From: an uncultured bacterium
GTDB lineage: Bacteria; Bdellovibrionota_C; UBA2361; CAKMMH01
Assembly: GCA_927798255.1 (NCBI GenBank)
Contig: CAKMMH010000118.1
Location: forward strand, 1-5,823
Length of the DNA stretch: 5,823 nucleotides
Direction of reading: 5' to 3'
Shown here: piece by piece, positions 1 through 5,823 of the stretch
Layout of the letters: every line of letters starts with the position of its first letter
Numbering within the stretch: position 1 is the first letter of the stretch
Program-made: the position numbers and the translations under genes
Notes under the pieces: generated by a model
Told to the model about the DNA's origin: nothing
Databases searched by the model: none
What the model saw: only the letters and a program-made list of their open reading frames with translations

Positions 1-17
1 ATTATAAAATGTTTTGA

Positions 18-1155
18 TCAATTTCCTTCAATTTTTGTTTCTTCATCGAACCGCTCCTTCAATTTTTCTTGAAGAAGTTTTGTATCTGGTAAATATAATT
101 CGTATTTAGAAGCATAAATATTACTATCTTTTGAAAGTGTTAATTCAACCATTTGCTCGCTTTTATCTTTGCAAAGCAAGATTCCTATTGTCGGATTTTT
201 ATCTTCTGTTTTTCCAAAGCGATCGTAATCATTCACATACATTTGCATTTGACCTAAATCTTGATGTTTTAAGTCGCCTGTCTTTAAATCAACTAAGACA
301 AAAACACCTAAGCAATCTATTATATAGTACCAAATCAACTCTAAAATGTCTTTCATCAAATAAGAATCTTGCTTGTCTTCCAACAAGAGTGAATCCTTTT
401 CCCATTTCTAATAAAAATCCTTGTAAATGATTGATTATGCGAGATTCTAAATTAGATTTTGAAAACTCTAGCGTTTCTTGAAGTCCCAAAAATTCAAGTA
501 CATATGGATCTTTTATAACCCCATCAAATTTTTCTGTAATTATTCCTTGTGTAGCTTTATTAAAAACAACGTTCTTTTCCTTACTTAAAAGTAATCTTTC
601 GTAAAGAGAACTACTTACTTGCCTTTGAAGTTCCCTTTTTCCCCAATGTTGTTCTATGGCCTCTTTTTCATAAAAATCCCTTTCATTTCGATTGTTTATA
701 TGCATTAAAATTAAATAGTGAGTCCATGATAGTTTAAATGGAAACTCCTTGTTAAAAAGAGCGACCAGCGGTTGCCCTTTTGGTAATTCAGAAAAAGCCA
801 ACCAATGGTCGGATTTTTCTGAATTGTTAAATGTAATCTTGGAAATCTCTACCCTATCTTGAAATGTAATGTAAAATTGTCGACCATCTTTAAGTGTAGT
901 AATCGAAAATCCTTTATTAAATTCAGCAGTTAACCTTTTTGATAACTCCATTATAACCTTTTCTCCATATGCTGCTCTCTCTTTTCCTTGTTTCTGAACC
1001 TCAACTATCCAAGTACCAAGAATAAAAAATGTAGCGACCTGTGCTTTATTTATACTATTTGCTACATTGCTTCTTGCTTCACGAATTAAACTAATTGACG
1101 CATTTGTTAGATCTTCAAATGATACTACATTCCCTAACATACTATTATTGTTCAT
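18..1155 (-). pseudogene. DUF1016/YhcG-family PDDEXK nuclease, broken by a single-base frameshift
   Basis: The ATG start is at 1155 and the final TGA at 18-20, but the frame breaks at 300-304. The first frame gives 288 residues, ending in four off-frame residues or so. The second frame resumes with 'FVLVDLKTG' and runs to the TGA. Removing one base from the five-A run (five T on the coding strand) gives one 378-residue protein, close to usual DUF1016 length. The N-terminal DUF1016 half is typical: 'ERAAYGEKV', 'ELSKRL', 'GRQFYITF' (about 60-100), then 'LSWTHYLIL' and 'KRELQRQVSSSLYERL' (about 143-190). The C-terminal YhcG nuclease half has 'DPYVLEFLGL', then 'FRVDLV' (D274) and, after the break, 'VDLKTG' (D289, K291) and 'QDLGQMQMY' (Q302), a PDDEXK-type active site. 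Family members are putative nucleases often found near restriction-modification genes; their substrate is not well established. No good ribosome binding site is seen; AAGAA lies about 15 bases before the ATG. The frameshift may be real decay or a sequencing error; family identity is sure. Confidence 0.88.
300..304 (-). other. Frameshift site inside the DUF1016 gene (five-base homopolymer)
   Basis: The plus strand has AAAAA here, read as TGT TTT TGT on the coding strand (Cys-Phe-Cys) before the frame is lost. With four T the reading becomes TGT TTT GTC TTA GTT (Cys-Phe-Val-Leu-Val), which joins smoothly to 'DLKTG', the conserved catalytic strand of the family. The lesion is therefore one inserted base. 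It falls between the two catalytic acidic residues, so the upstream fragment alone would have no complete active site. Confidence 0.85.
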
Positions 1156-1185
1156 ACATTTTCACAATAATTCTTAATTTTTAGA

Positions 1186-1203
1186 ATGATATATATAAAT
1201 CAT
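1186..1203. repeat. AT-only near-palindrome between mod and the DUF1016 gene
   Basis: ATGATATATATAAATCAT is an 18-base palindrome with a single mismatched pair. The outer arms extend by one base to AATGAT (1185-1190) and ATCATT (1199-1204). It sits in the 63-base gap between the mod stop and the start of the nuclease gene. It could be a weak transcript hairpin at the end of mod or a protein-binding site. The TATATAT core could also serve as a -10 element for the nuclease gene. In DNA this AT-rich chance palindromes are common, so function is uncertain. Confidence 0.3.
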
Positions 1204-1218
1204 TTATTTTTAGCTCTT

Positions 1219-2625
1219 TCAATTTTTGCAATTTTCATCAACTTTAAATACTCTAAAACCAATATCAAGACTATGAGTTAATATTGGCATTTTTCCCTTT
1301 ATTTTCTCCCCTGCTCTTCTTATTCTTTCTTTTCCAATTTCGCAAATGTTTTTGTAGCCTTCACTAAAAGCTTTGCTTTTTTGATTACAACATTGTGGAA
1401 GCTCAACCATTATAAATTTTCTTCTTCCATTATCCTCGCTATTTAATTTCATTACAGCATGTGCAGTAGTTGCTGAACCTGAAAAAAAGTCAAGAACGAT
1501 ATTTGAGCTGTCATTTACTCGTACCATATTTAATAAATACTCTATTAAATTGGTAGGTTTTGAATATTCAAAAGGAATTCCTAAATCATTTAACTCCTTA
1601 CTTGCCTCTAAATTGCTTTTTACACTACATTCTTCATTATTAATGATATCTGATGGAGCTATAAAATTATTTTTATTATCCATGTCATAATAAAGCGTTT
1701 TTAAATCTTTTTTAATTTCAAAAGTTTTACCTTCATTTATATACTTTAAAATTTTTTCTTGTCCCCAAGCACTACAAGCCTCAATTTTAACCTCATTTTT
1801 ATTTAATCCATTTTCATAAATTAAATCATCAAAAAGCTCTACTTGATAACTTCCCCCATAATAACCTTTTAAAAAATCATTTTTTACTCTTATACTTTTT
1901 TTAGGAAAAGTAAGCATTTGTTTTTTATTTGGAAGATGCCAAAGAGGAGCTTGTTTATTATAAGAGGCTTTTCCAAAAAGTTTAAAATGATTTTTCTTAT
2001 AGTAAGCTAGTATATATTCATATTTTGTTCGTATAGAATTAGAAAGGCTTGGTGCTTTTTTTACTCTATTCCATTTAAAATTTGATATAAAGTTATCTTC
2101 TCCAAAAATTTCATCGCAAATTATTTTTAAATTAGCGTGCTCGTTATCATCAATACTTATAAAAATTACCCCATCGTCACTTAAAAGCTCTCTTGCTAAA
2201 ATAAGTCTAGGGTACATCATGTTAAGCCAATCTGTGTGAAGTCTTTGGCTATTTTTAAGATTTTTATTTATATAATTATCGTCTTTAGTTTCTTGTTTTG
2301 ATTCTTTTTTTGATTTTGAGTAATCATCGTTATAAGCAAAAGTATCTTTTCTAGTATTATATGGTGGGTCTATATAAATAATTTTAATTTTTCCTAAAAA
2401 ATCTTTTTTTAAAAGTTTAAGTACATCAAGATTATCCCCCTCAATATACATATTTTCTGAATCAGCACTTCCCTTCTTTCCATCTTTTGAAAATGAATCT
2501 AGTGTATCTAAAATTAAATTCTTAGAAGAAGGTGTATTTGCTAAACTTATTGCATCTTTTTTCCCTGGCCAAATTAGTTCAAATAGTTCGTCGTTATTTA
2601 AAACATTATTATTATCATTCTTCAT
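1219..2625 (-). CDS. mod: Type III-like adenine-specific DNA methyltransferase (Mod), apparently C-terminally truncated
   Basis: This 468-residue cytoplasmic protein is a beta-class N6-adenine methyltransferase: the catalytic DPPY motif (86-89, in 'YIDPPYNT') comes before the S-adenosylmethionine-binding motif 'DFFSGSATT' (379-387). Other Mod hallmarks are '[10 protein letters not shown]' (16-25), '[13 protein letters not shown]' (60-72), '[11 protein letters not shown]' (150-160), '[12 protein letters not shown]' (354-365) and '[12 protein letters not shown]' (431-442). Residues about 180-350 form the variable target-recognition region, so the methylated sequence cannot be predicted. In type III systems Mod supplies DNA specificity and methylation and pairs with a Res helicase-nuclease, usually encoded next to it; none is seen here. 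The protein stops just after '[10 protein letters not shown]', where most relatives continue for roughly another hundred residues or more (from memory of the family). Neither alternative frame after the TGA restores that tail. The ATG at 2625 has AAGAAA nine bases upstream. A DUF1016 nuclease gene follows 63 bases downstream. Methyltransferase identity is sure; whether it is active is not. Confidence 0.9.
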   Translation of the reverse strand: MKNDNNNVLNNDELFELIWPGKKDAISLANTPSSKNLILDTLDSFSKDGKKGSADSENMYIEGDNLDVLKLLKKDFLGKIKIIYIDPPYNTRKDTFAYNDDYSKSKKESKQETKDDNYINKNLKNSQRLHTDWLNMMYPRLILARELLSDDGVIFISIDDNEHANLKIICDEIFGEDNFISNFKWNRVKKAPSLSNSIRTKYEYILAYYKKNHFKLFGKASYNKQAPLWHLPNKKQMLTFPKKSIRVKNDFLKGYYGGSYQVELFDDLIYENGLNKNEVKIEACSAWGQEKILKYINEGKTFEIKKDLKTLYYDMDNKNNFIAPSDIINNEECSVKSNLEASKELNDLGIPFEYSKPTNLIEYLLNMVRVNDSSNIVLDFFSGSATTAHAVMKLNSEDNGRRKFIMVELPQCCNQKSKAFSEGYKNICEIGKERIRRAGEKIKGKMPILTHSLDIGFRVFKVDENCKN

Positions 2626-2634
2626 AATTTAATA

Positions 2635-2645
2635 TTTCTTAAGAA
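2635..2645 (-). promoter_or_regulatory. Ribosome binding site of mod inside a 10-bp palindrome
   Basis: On the coding strand AAGAAA (2640-2635) ends nine bases before the mod ATG and supports that start. It is a weak Shine-Dalgarno site without a GG core. It overlaps a perfect palindrome, TTCTTAAGAA (2636-2645). The palindrome could be a chance product of AT-rich sequence or a site for a regulator that limits mod translation or transcription. Confidence 0.45.
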
Positions 2646-2690
2646 CATAGTATTAAAATATCTTAGGAAACACAGATTAATACAAAATAT

Positions 2691-2700
2691 CCCGCAAGGG
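2691..2700. repeat. GC-rich mini-hairpin CCC-GCAA-GGG
   Basis: CCCGCAAGGG forms a three-pair G:C stem closing a GCAA loop if read as plus-strand RNA, which is a GNRA-type tetraloop. The next outer pairs are U-G and A-U. Read on the minus strand, the direction of mod transcription, the loop is UUGC and is followed by ATATTTTGTATT. It stands out as the only GC-dense patch in an otherwise AT-rich leader. It could be an attenuator-like hairpin in the mod leader, but the stem is short and the T-tract interrupted. Confidence 0.3.
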
Positions 2701-2740
2701 GTCGAATAAGATTTATAAAACACTAAATTAATCAGCGTTT

Positions 2741-2755
2741 TCCTTACAATAAGGA
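2741..2755. repeat. Perfect inverted repeat at the predicted mod transcription start (possible operator)
   Basis: TCCTTA (2741-2746) and TAAGGA (2750-2755) are exact reverse complements separated by CAA. The repeat begins three bases downstream of the proposed -10 box, so it would lie across the transcription start. That position suits a repressor site, such as a controller protein or a regulator of a restriction-modification locus. No regulator gene is in the window. It is followed by AAAA rather than a T-run on the mod strand, so it is not a terminator. Confidence 0.4.
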
Positions 2756-2757
2756 TG

Positions 2758-2772
2758 ATTATAACAAAAAAA
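2758..2772 (-). promoter_or_regulatory. Extended -10 promoter for mod
   Basis: On the minus strand the sequence reads TTTTTTTGTTATAAT: an exact TATAAT box (2763-2758), the extended -10 TGT just before it (2766-2764), and a run of seven T (2772-2766). No TTGACA-like -35 lies at the usual distance. A T-rich stretch plus extended -10 without a -35 is the known sigma-70 promoter style of Campylobacter and Helicobacter. The predicted start would be near 2751, giving a leader of roughly 125 bases before the mod ATG at 2625. The gap also separates mod from the efflux gene upstream, so a separate promoter is expected here. Confidence 0.6.
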
Positions 2773-2814
2773 TATACCGTAAAAAATGGTGATTTTTAAT
2801 AAGCCTAAGAAGCT

Positions 2815-5800
2815 TTAAGCCTTTTTTGCAAACATCTTTGAAACAATTACAAAAAATATTGGTGTAAAAAATAAGCCTAATGCCGTAGCAAAAATCACTC
2901 CTATTACAACAGTTGTACCTATCGCATTTTGACCTCCACTTCCTGCACCATTACTAAACATTAAAGGAAGGCAACCTAAAATAAAGCAAAGAGAAGTCAT
3001 TAAAATTGGTCTAAGTCTTAATTTTACAGCTTGTACAGTTGCATCAAAAAGTGAATTTCCTTTTTCATACAAATCTTTTGCAAATTCTACTATTAGTATT
3101 GAGTTCTTAGCTGATAGCCCCATTACTGTAAGTAATCCTATTTGAAAGTAAATATCGTTATTCATTCCCCTAAAATATATTCCAAGTAGTGCGCCGATAA
3201 CTCCTGTAGGAATAACTAGCAAAATACTAAATGGTATAGAAACACTTTCATAAAGAGCAGCAAGACAAAGAAGCACAACTACTAACGAAATAGAATAAAG
3301 TATCGGTGCTTGAGAACCTGACATTGCTTCTTGAAGTGACATTCCTGTCCACTCATACCCAAATCCCTTTGGTAATTCTTTAGAAATTTCCTCCATTGCT
3401 TTCATTGCATCTCCAGTACTTTTTCCACTTGCAGCCTCTCCATTTATTTCAAGTGATGGGAGCCCTTGATATCTTTCAAGTCTTGGAGAACCGAACACAG
3501 AGTTTACAGTTAAAAAAGATGACACAGGAACCATCTCACCTTTTGTGTTTCTTATATAATACTTTGATAAATCACTAATTTGTTTTCTATACTTTGACTC
3601 AGCTTGAATGTAAACTTTTTTAGTTCTACCTCTATCTGTAAAGTCATTAACGTATGCACTTCCAAAATATGCAGAAATAGCAGAAGTTATCATATCTTTT
3701 GTTAAGGACTGCGCACCTGCTTTTTTAATATCAATATTAAGCTCGTATTGCTCCGTATCATCTAAACCATTGTGGCGCACCATATTTAAATTTGGATTTC
3801 TTGAAGCATTATCAAGTAACATATTTTTAGCTTCCATAAGTTTTTCATGGCCCATGTTAGCTCTATCAATAAGCTCAAATACGAACCCCGAAGATGTTCC
3901 TAACTCAAGCACTGCAGGAGGCGTAAACGAGAAAATCATCGCATCTAAGTCTCCTCCAAAATTTTTCATAATTCTATCTTTTACAGCAAAAGCACTTTGA
4001 GAATCTTTAGTTCGTTTTTCCCGTTCTTTTAAATTTGCAATAACCATTCCTGTATTTTGACCATGAGAACCAAAGTTAATTCCAGAAACTGTTAAGACAT
4101 TATCAATAATTTCTTTTTCATCATTTAATAAATACTCTTCAAGCCTTTTTAAAATTTTATTTGTTCTTTCAAATGTGGCATTTGATGGCAAATTTATTGT
4201 TATAAAAACTTTTCCTTGGTCTTCATCTGGTAAAAACGATGTTGGAAGCTTATAAAATAAAAACACTATAAGTCCTATTATTACAAAAAAACTTGTAAGC
4301 CATCTTCTTGGTTCTTTTATAATTTTTGCAACTCTTTTTGAATATTGTAATTGTAACTTATCAAACCATTTATTAAATAAACTAAAAAAACCTCTCTTTA
4401 TATTCTCACTTTCACTCTTTTCTTTTAATAAACTTGCGCAAAGTGATGGTGTAAAAATTATTGCAATAATTACAGATAAAACCATTGCTGTTACTATTGT
4501 AATTGAAAATTGTCTATATATAACACCTGTTGAACCTCCCATAAAAGCCATTGGAATAAACACTGCACCTATCACCATAGCAACACCAACAAGAGCACCA
4601 GTTATTTGCTTCATTGATTTATATGACGCTTCTTTAGGAGATAACTTTTCCTCTTTCATTAATCTTTCAACATTCTCTACAACCACTATCGCATCATCTA
4701 CTAAAAGCCCGATAGCAAGCACTAAACCAAACATTGTAAGTGTGTTAATTGAAAATCCAAAAGCTGCTAAAACTGCAAATGTTCCAAGTAGCACAACAGG
4801 TATAGTAAGTGTTGGAATAATTGTTGCTCTAAAATTTTGTAAAAATAAAAACATTATAAGAAACACTAGAACAATTGCTTCAATAAGTGTGTGAAAAACT
4901 TTTTCAATTGATTCTGAAATATCTGCCTCTGAATCAAGTGGAAAATTGTAAGTAAGCCCTTCTGGGAAAAATGGCTTTAATATTTTTAATTCATTTTTTA
5001 TAGCAGCTATAGTTTCTAGTGCGTTTCCACCAGAAGCTAATTTAATACCAAGAGCAGAAGAAGGTTTTCCATTACTTCTTGTAATAGACATAAACATATC
5101 TTCATTAAGTTCAACTTTTGCAACATCTTTTAAGTAAAGAGATGAACCATCTTCATTTATTCTTATAAAAATATTTTCAAATTCTTCCTTAGTTTCTAAT
5201 CTTGAAGCAGCATTAATTGTAATATTTATTTCTTGTCCCTTAACTATTGGGCCTGCCCCCACTTGACCTCCAGCTACTTGTTCATTTTGAGCCTGCACAG
5301 CTTGAATTAAATCTGATGGATTAAGTTTAAATTGTTCCATCTTAACTGGGTCTAGCCAAATTCTCATTGCATACTCAGAACCAAAAACTTCAATATCACC
5401 GACCCCAGGAAGTCTACTTATCTGGTCTTTTATGGAACTTGCAATATAATCTCCAATATCTGCTCCATCCATAGAGTTATTTTGAGAAATAAAACCTACG
5501 ACTATAAGAAAATTTTTCACAGACTTTGCAACTGTAAGACCTTGACGCTGTACAGCTTGAGGAAGAAGTGGCATAGCAAGCTGAAGTTTGTTTTGAACTT
5601 GTACTTGTGCAATATCAATATTTGTTCCAGCTTTAAAAGCAAATCTTACGCTTATCATTCCAAGTGAATCACTTGTTGAGTACATGTACATTAAGTTATC
5701 TAGACCGCTCATTTGTTGCTCAATAACTTGTGTTACAGTGCTTTCAACAGTTTTTGCAGAAGCCCCTGGGTATACACCACTAATTTCTATTTCAGGAGAT

Positions 5801-5823
5801 GCAATATCAGGATACTGTGCAAT
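2815..5823 (-). CDS. AcrB-like RND (HAE1) multidrug efflux pump, inner-membrane permease, 5' end outside the window
   Basis: The open frame continues past the internal ATG at 5712 to the window edge ('IAQYPDIASPEI', then 'YPGASAKTV'), so the true start lies beyond 5823. The 1002 residues seen align closely with E. coli AcrB from about residue 32 to near its C-terminus, missing only TM1. This is a proton-driven trimeric exporter that works with a periplasmic adaptor and a TolC-like channel; an adaptor gene probably lies just beyond the right edge. Numbering from 5823, the proton-relay residues are present: D376-D377 in 'GLLVDDAIVVVENVER' (AcrB D407/D408), K906 in 'GLSAKNSILIVEF' (K940), R936 in 'KLRLRP' (R971) and T943 in 'ILMTS' (T978). 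Eleven membrane segments remain (TM2 near 309-328 to TM12 near 967-994), with two large periplasmic loops between TM1-TM2 and TM7-TM8. The switch loop is G581-G588 (GINFGSHG). Stop is TAA at 2815-2817. Drug substrates cannot be read from the sequence. Confidence 0.95.
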   Translation of the reverse strand: MAQYPDIASPEIEISGVYPGASAKTVESTVTQVIEQQMSGLDNLMYMYSTSDSLGMISVRFAFKAGTNIDIAQVQVQNKLQLAMPLLPQAVQRQGLTVAKSVKNFLIVVGFISQNNSMDGADIGDYIASSIKDQISRLPGVGDIEVFGSEYAMRIWLDPVKMEQFKLNPSDLIQAVQAQNEQVAGGQVGAGPIVKGQEINITINAASRLETKEEFENIFIRINEDGSSLYLKDVAKVELNEDMFMSITRSNGKPSSALGIKLASGGNALETIAAIKNELKILKPFFPEGLTYNFPLDSEADISESIEKVFHTLIEAIVLVFLIMFLFLQNFRATIIPTLTIPVVLLGTFAVLAAFGFSINTLTMFGLVLAIGLLVDDAIVVVENVERLMKEEKLSPKEASYKSMKQITGALVGVAMVIGAVFIPMAFMGGSTGVIYRQFSITIVTAMVLSVIIAIIFTPSLCASLLKEKSESENIKRGFFSLFNKWFDKLQLQYSKRVAKIIKEPRRWLTSFFVIIGLIVFLFYKLPTSFLPDEDQGKVFITINLPSNATFERTNKILKRLEEYLLNDEKEIIDNVLTVSGINFGSHGQNTGMVIANLKEREKRTKDSQSAFAVKDRIMKNFGGDLDAMIFSFTPPAVLELGTSSGFVFELIDRANMGHEKLMEAKNMLLDNASRNPNLNMVRHNGLDDTEQYELNIDIKKAGAQSLTKDMITSAISAYFGSAYVNDFTDRGRTKKVYIQAESKYRKQISDLSKYYIRNTKGEMVPVSSFLTVNSVFGSPRLERYQGLPSLEINGEAASGKSTGDAMKAMEEISKELPKGFGYEWTGMSLQEAMSGSQAPILYSISLVVVLLCLAALYESVSIPFSILLVIPTGVIGALLGIYFRGMNNDIYFQIGLLTVMGLSAKNSILIVEFAKDLYEKGNSLFDATVQAVKLRLRPILMTSLCFILGCLPLMFSNGAGSGGQNAIGTTVVIGVIFATALGLFFTPIFFVIVSKMFAKKA

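Noticed and set aside
296..306. Programmed frameshift joining the two DUF1016 halves
   Set aside because: A skip of one base would be needed at a plain five-T run; I see no stimulatory stem-loop or slow codon signal, and simple insertion explains it better.
18..386. A separate 122-residue gene starting at TTG 386
   Set aside because: Its first residues are the out-of-frame reading of the upstream DUF1016 gene; only the part after about 304 matches the family, so it is the second half of a broken gene.
131..430. Plus-strand open frame of 99 codons
   Set aside because: It lies antisense to the DUF1016 gene, resembles no protein family I know, and the minus-strand protein here has clear family motifs.
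1896..2410. Phase-variable repeat tract in mod, as known for type III mod genes
   Set aside because: The longest runs are seven T or A (for example 1896-1902, 2056-2062, 2404-2410), ordinary for AT-rich coding sequence; there is no long G/C tract or tetranucleotide repeat.
2685..2715. tRNA-like T-arm sequence (GGGGTCGAAT) on the plus strand
   Set aside because: It lacks the GGTTCGA core and a matching acceptor or anticodon arm, so it is neither a tRNA nor a convincing attachment site.
2766..2790. Intrinsic terminator for the RND gene (ACCAT-TTTTT-ACGGT followed by ATATTTTTTT on the minus strand)
   Set aside because: The stem has only four pairs with a central mismatch; the T-run fits better as the upstream part of the mod promoter, although dual use cannot be excluded.
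3396..4000. Plus-strand open frames at 3396-3578 and 3770-4000
   Set aside because: Both are antisense to the strongly conserved RND pump and have no recognisable domain or ribosome binding site.
5482..5667. Plus-strand open frame of 61 codons
   Set aside because: It is antisense to the RND pump and has no supporting features.

Overview
The window is AT-rich DNA from what is most likely a Gram-negative bacterium: it carries an RND (AcrB-type) inner-membrane drug/proton antiporter, a class that works with a periplasmic adaptor and an outer-membrane channel. The base composition, the codon choice (AAA, TTA, AGA, ATA) and a T-rich extended -10 promoter without a clear -35 suggest Campylobacterota (an Arcobacter- or Campylobacter-like organism). 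This is inference and moderate at best. The RND protein looks closer to the AcrB/MexB/TtgB type than to CmeB of Campylobacter jejuni as I recall it.

All three genes are on the minus strand, so the transcriptional order runs from high to low coordinates. (1) 5823-2815: an AcrB-like efflux pump, nearly full length, cut by the right edge; about 31 N-terminal residues are missing compared with E. coli AcrB. The proton-relay residues are all present. (2) 2814-2626: a 189-base gap with an extended -10 promoter, a perfect inverted repeat at the predicted transcription start, a GC-rich mini-hairpin, and a 10-bp palindrome that covers the ribosome binding site of the next gene. (3) 2625-1219: a type III-style adenine DNA methyltransferase (Mod) that stops unusually early, right after the conserved 'GFRVF' stretch, so it seems to lack the usual C-terminal tail. 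(4) 1218-1156: a short spacer with an AT-only near-palindrome. (5) 1155-18: a DUF1016/YhcG-family PDDEXK nuclease gene, split into two reading frames by one extra base in a five-base homopolymer at 300-304; removing that base restores a 378-residue protein with its complete catalytic motif.

The efflux pump is a chromosomal housekeeping or resistance gene. The mod and DUF1016 genes form an accessory block of restriction/defence character placed behind it. No type III restriction subunit (Res) is visible; one could lie beyond the left edge. The block is best read either as a decaying type III restriction-modification locus or as a compact methyltransferase plus nuclease pair. I see no RNA gene, CRISPR array, insertion sequence or transposase in the window.
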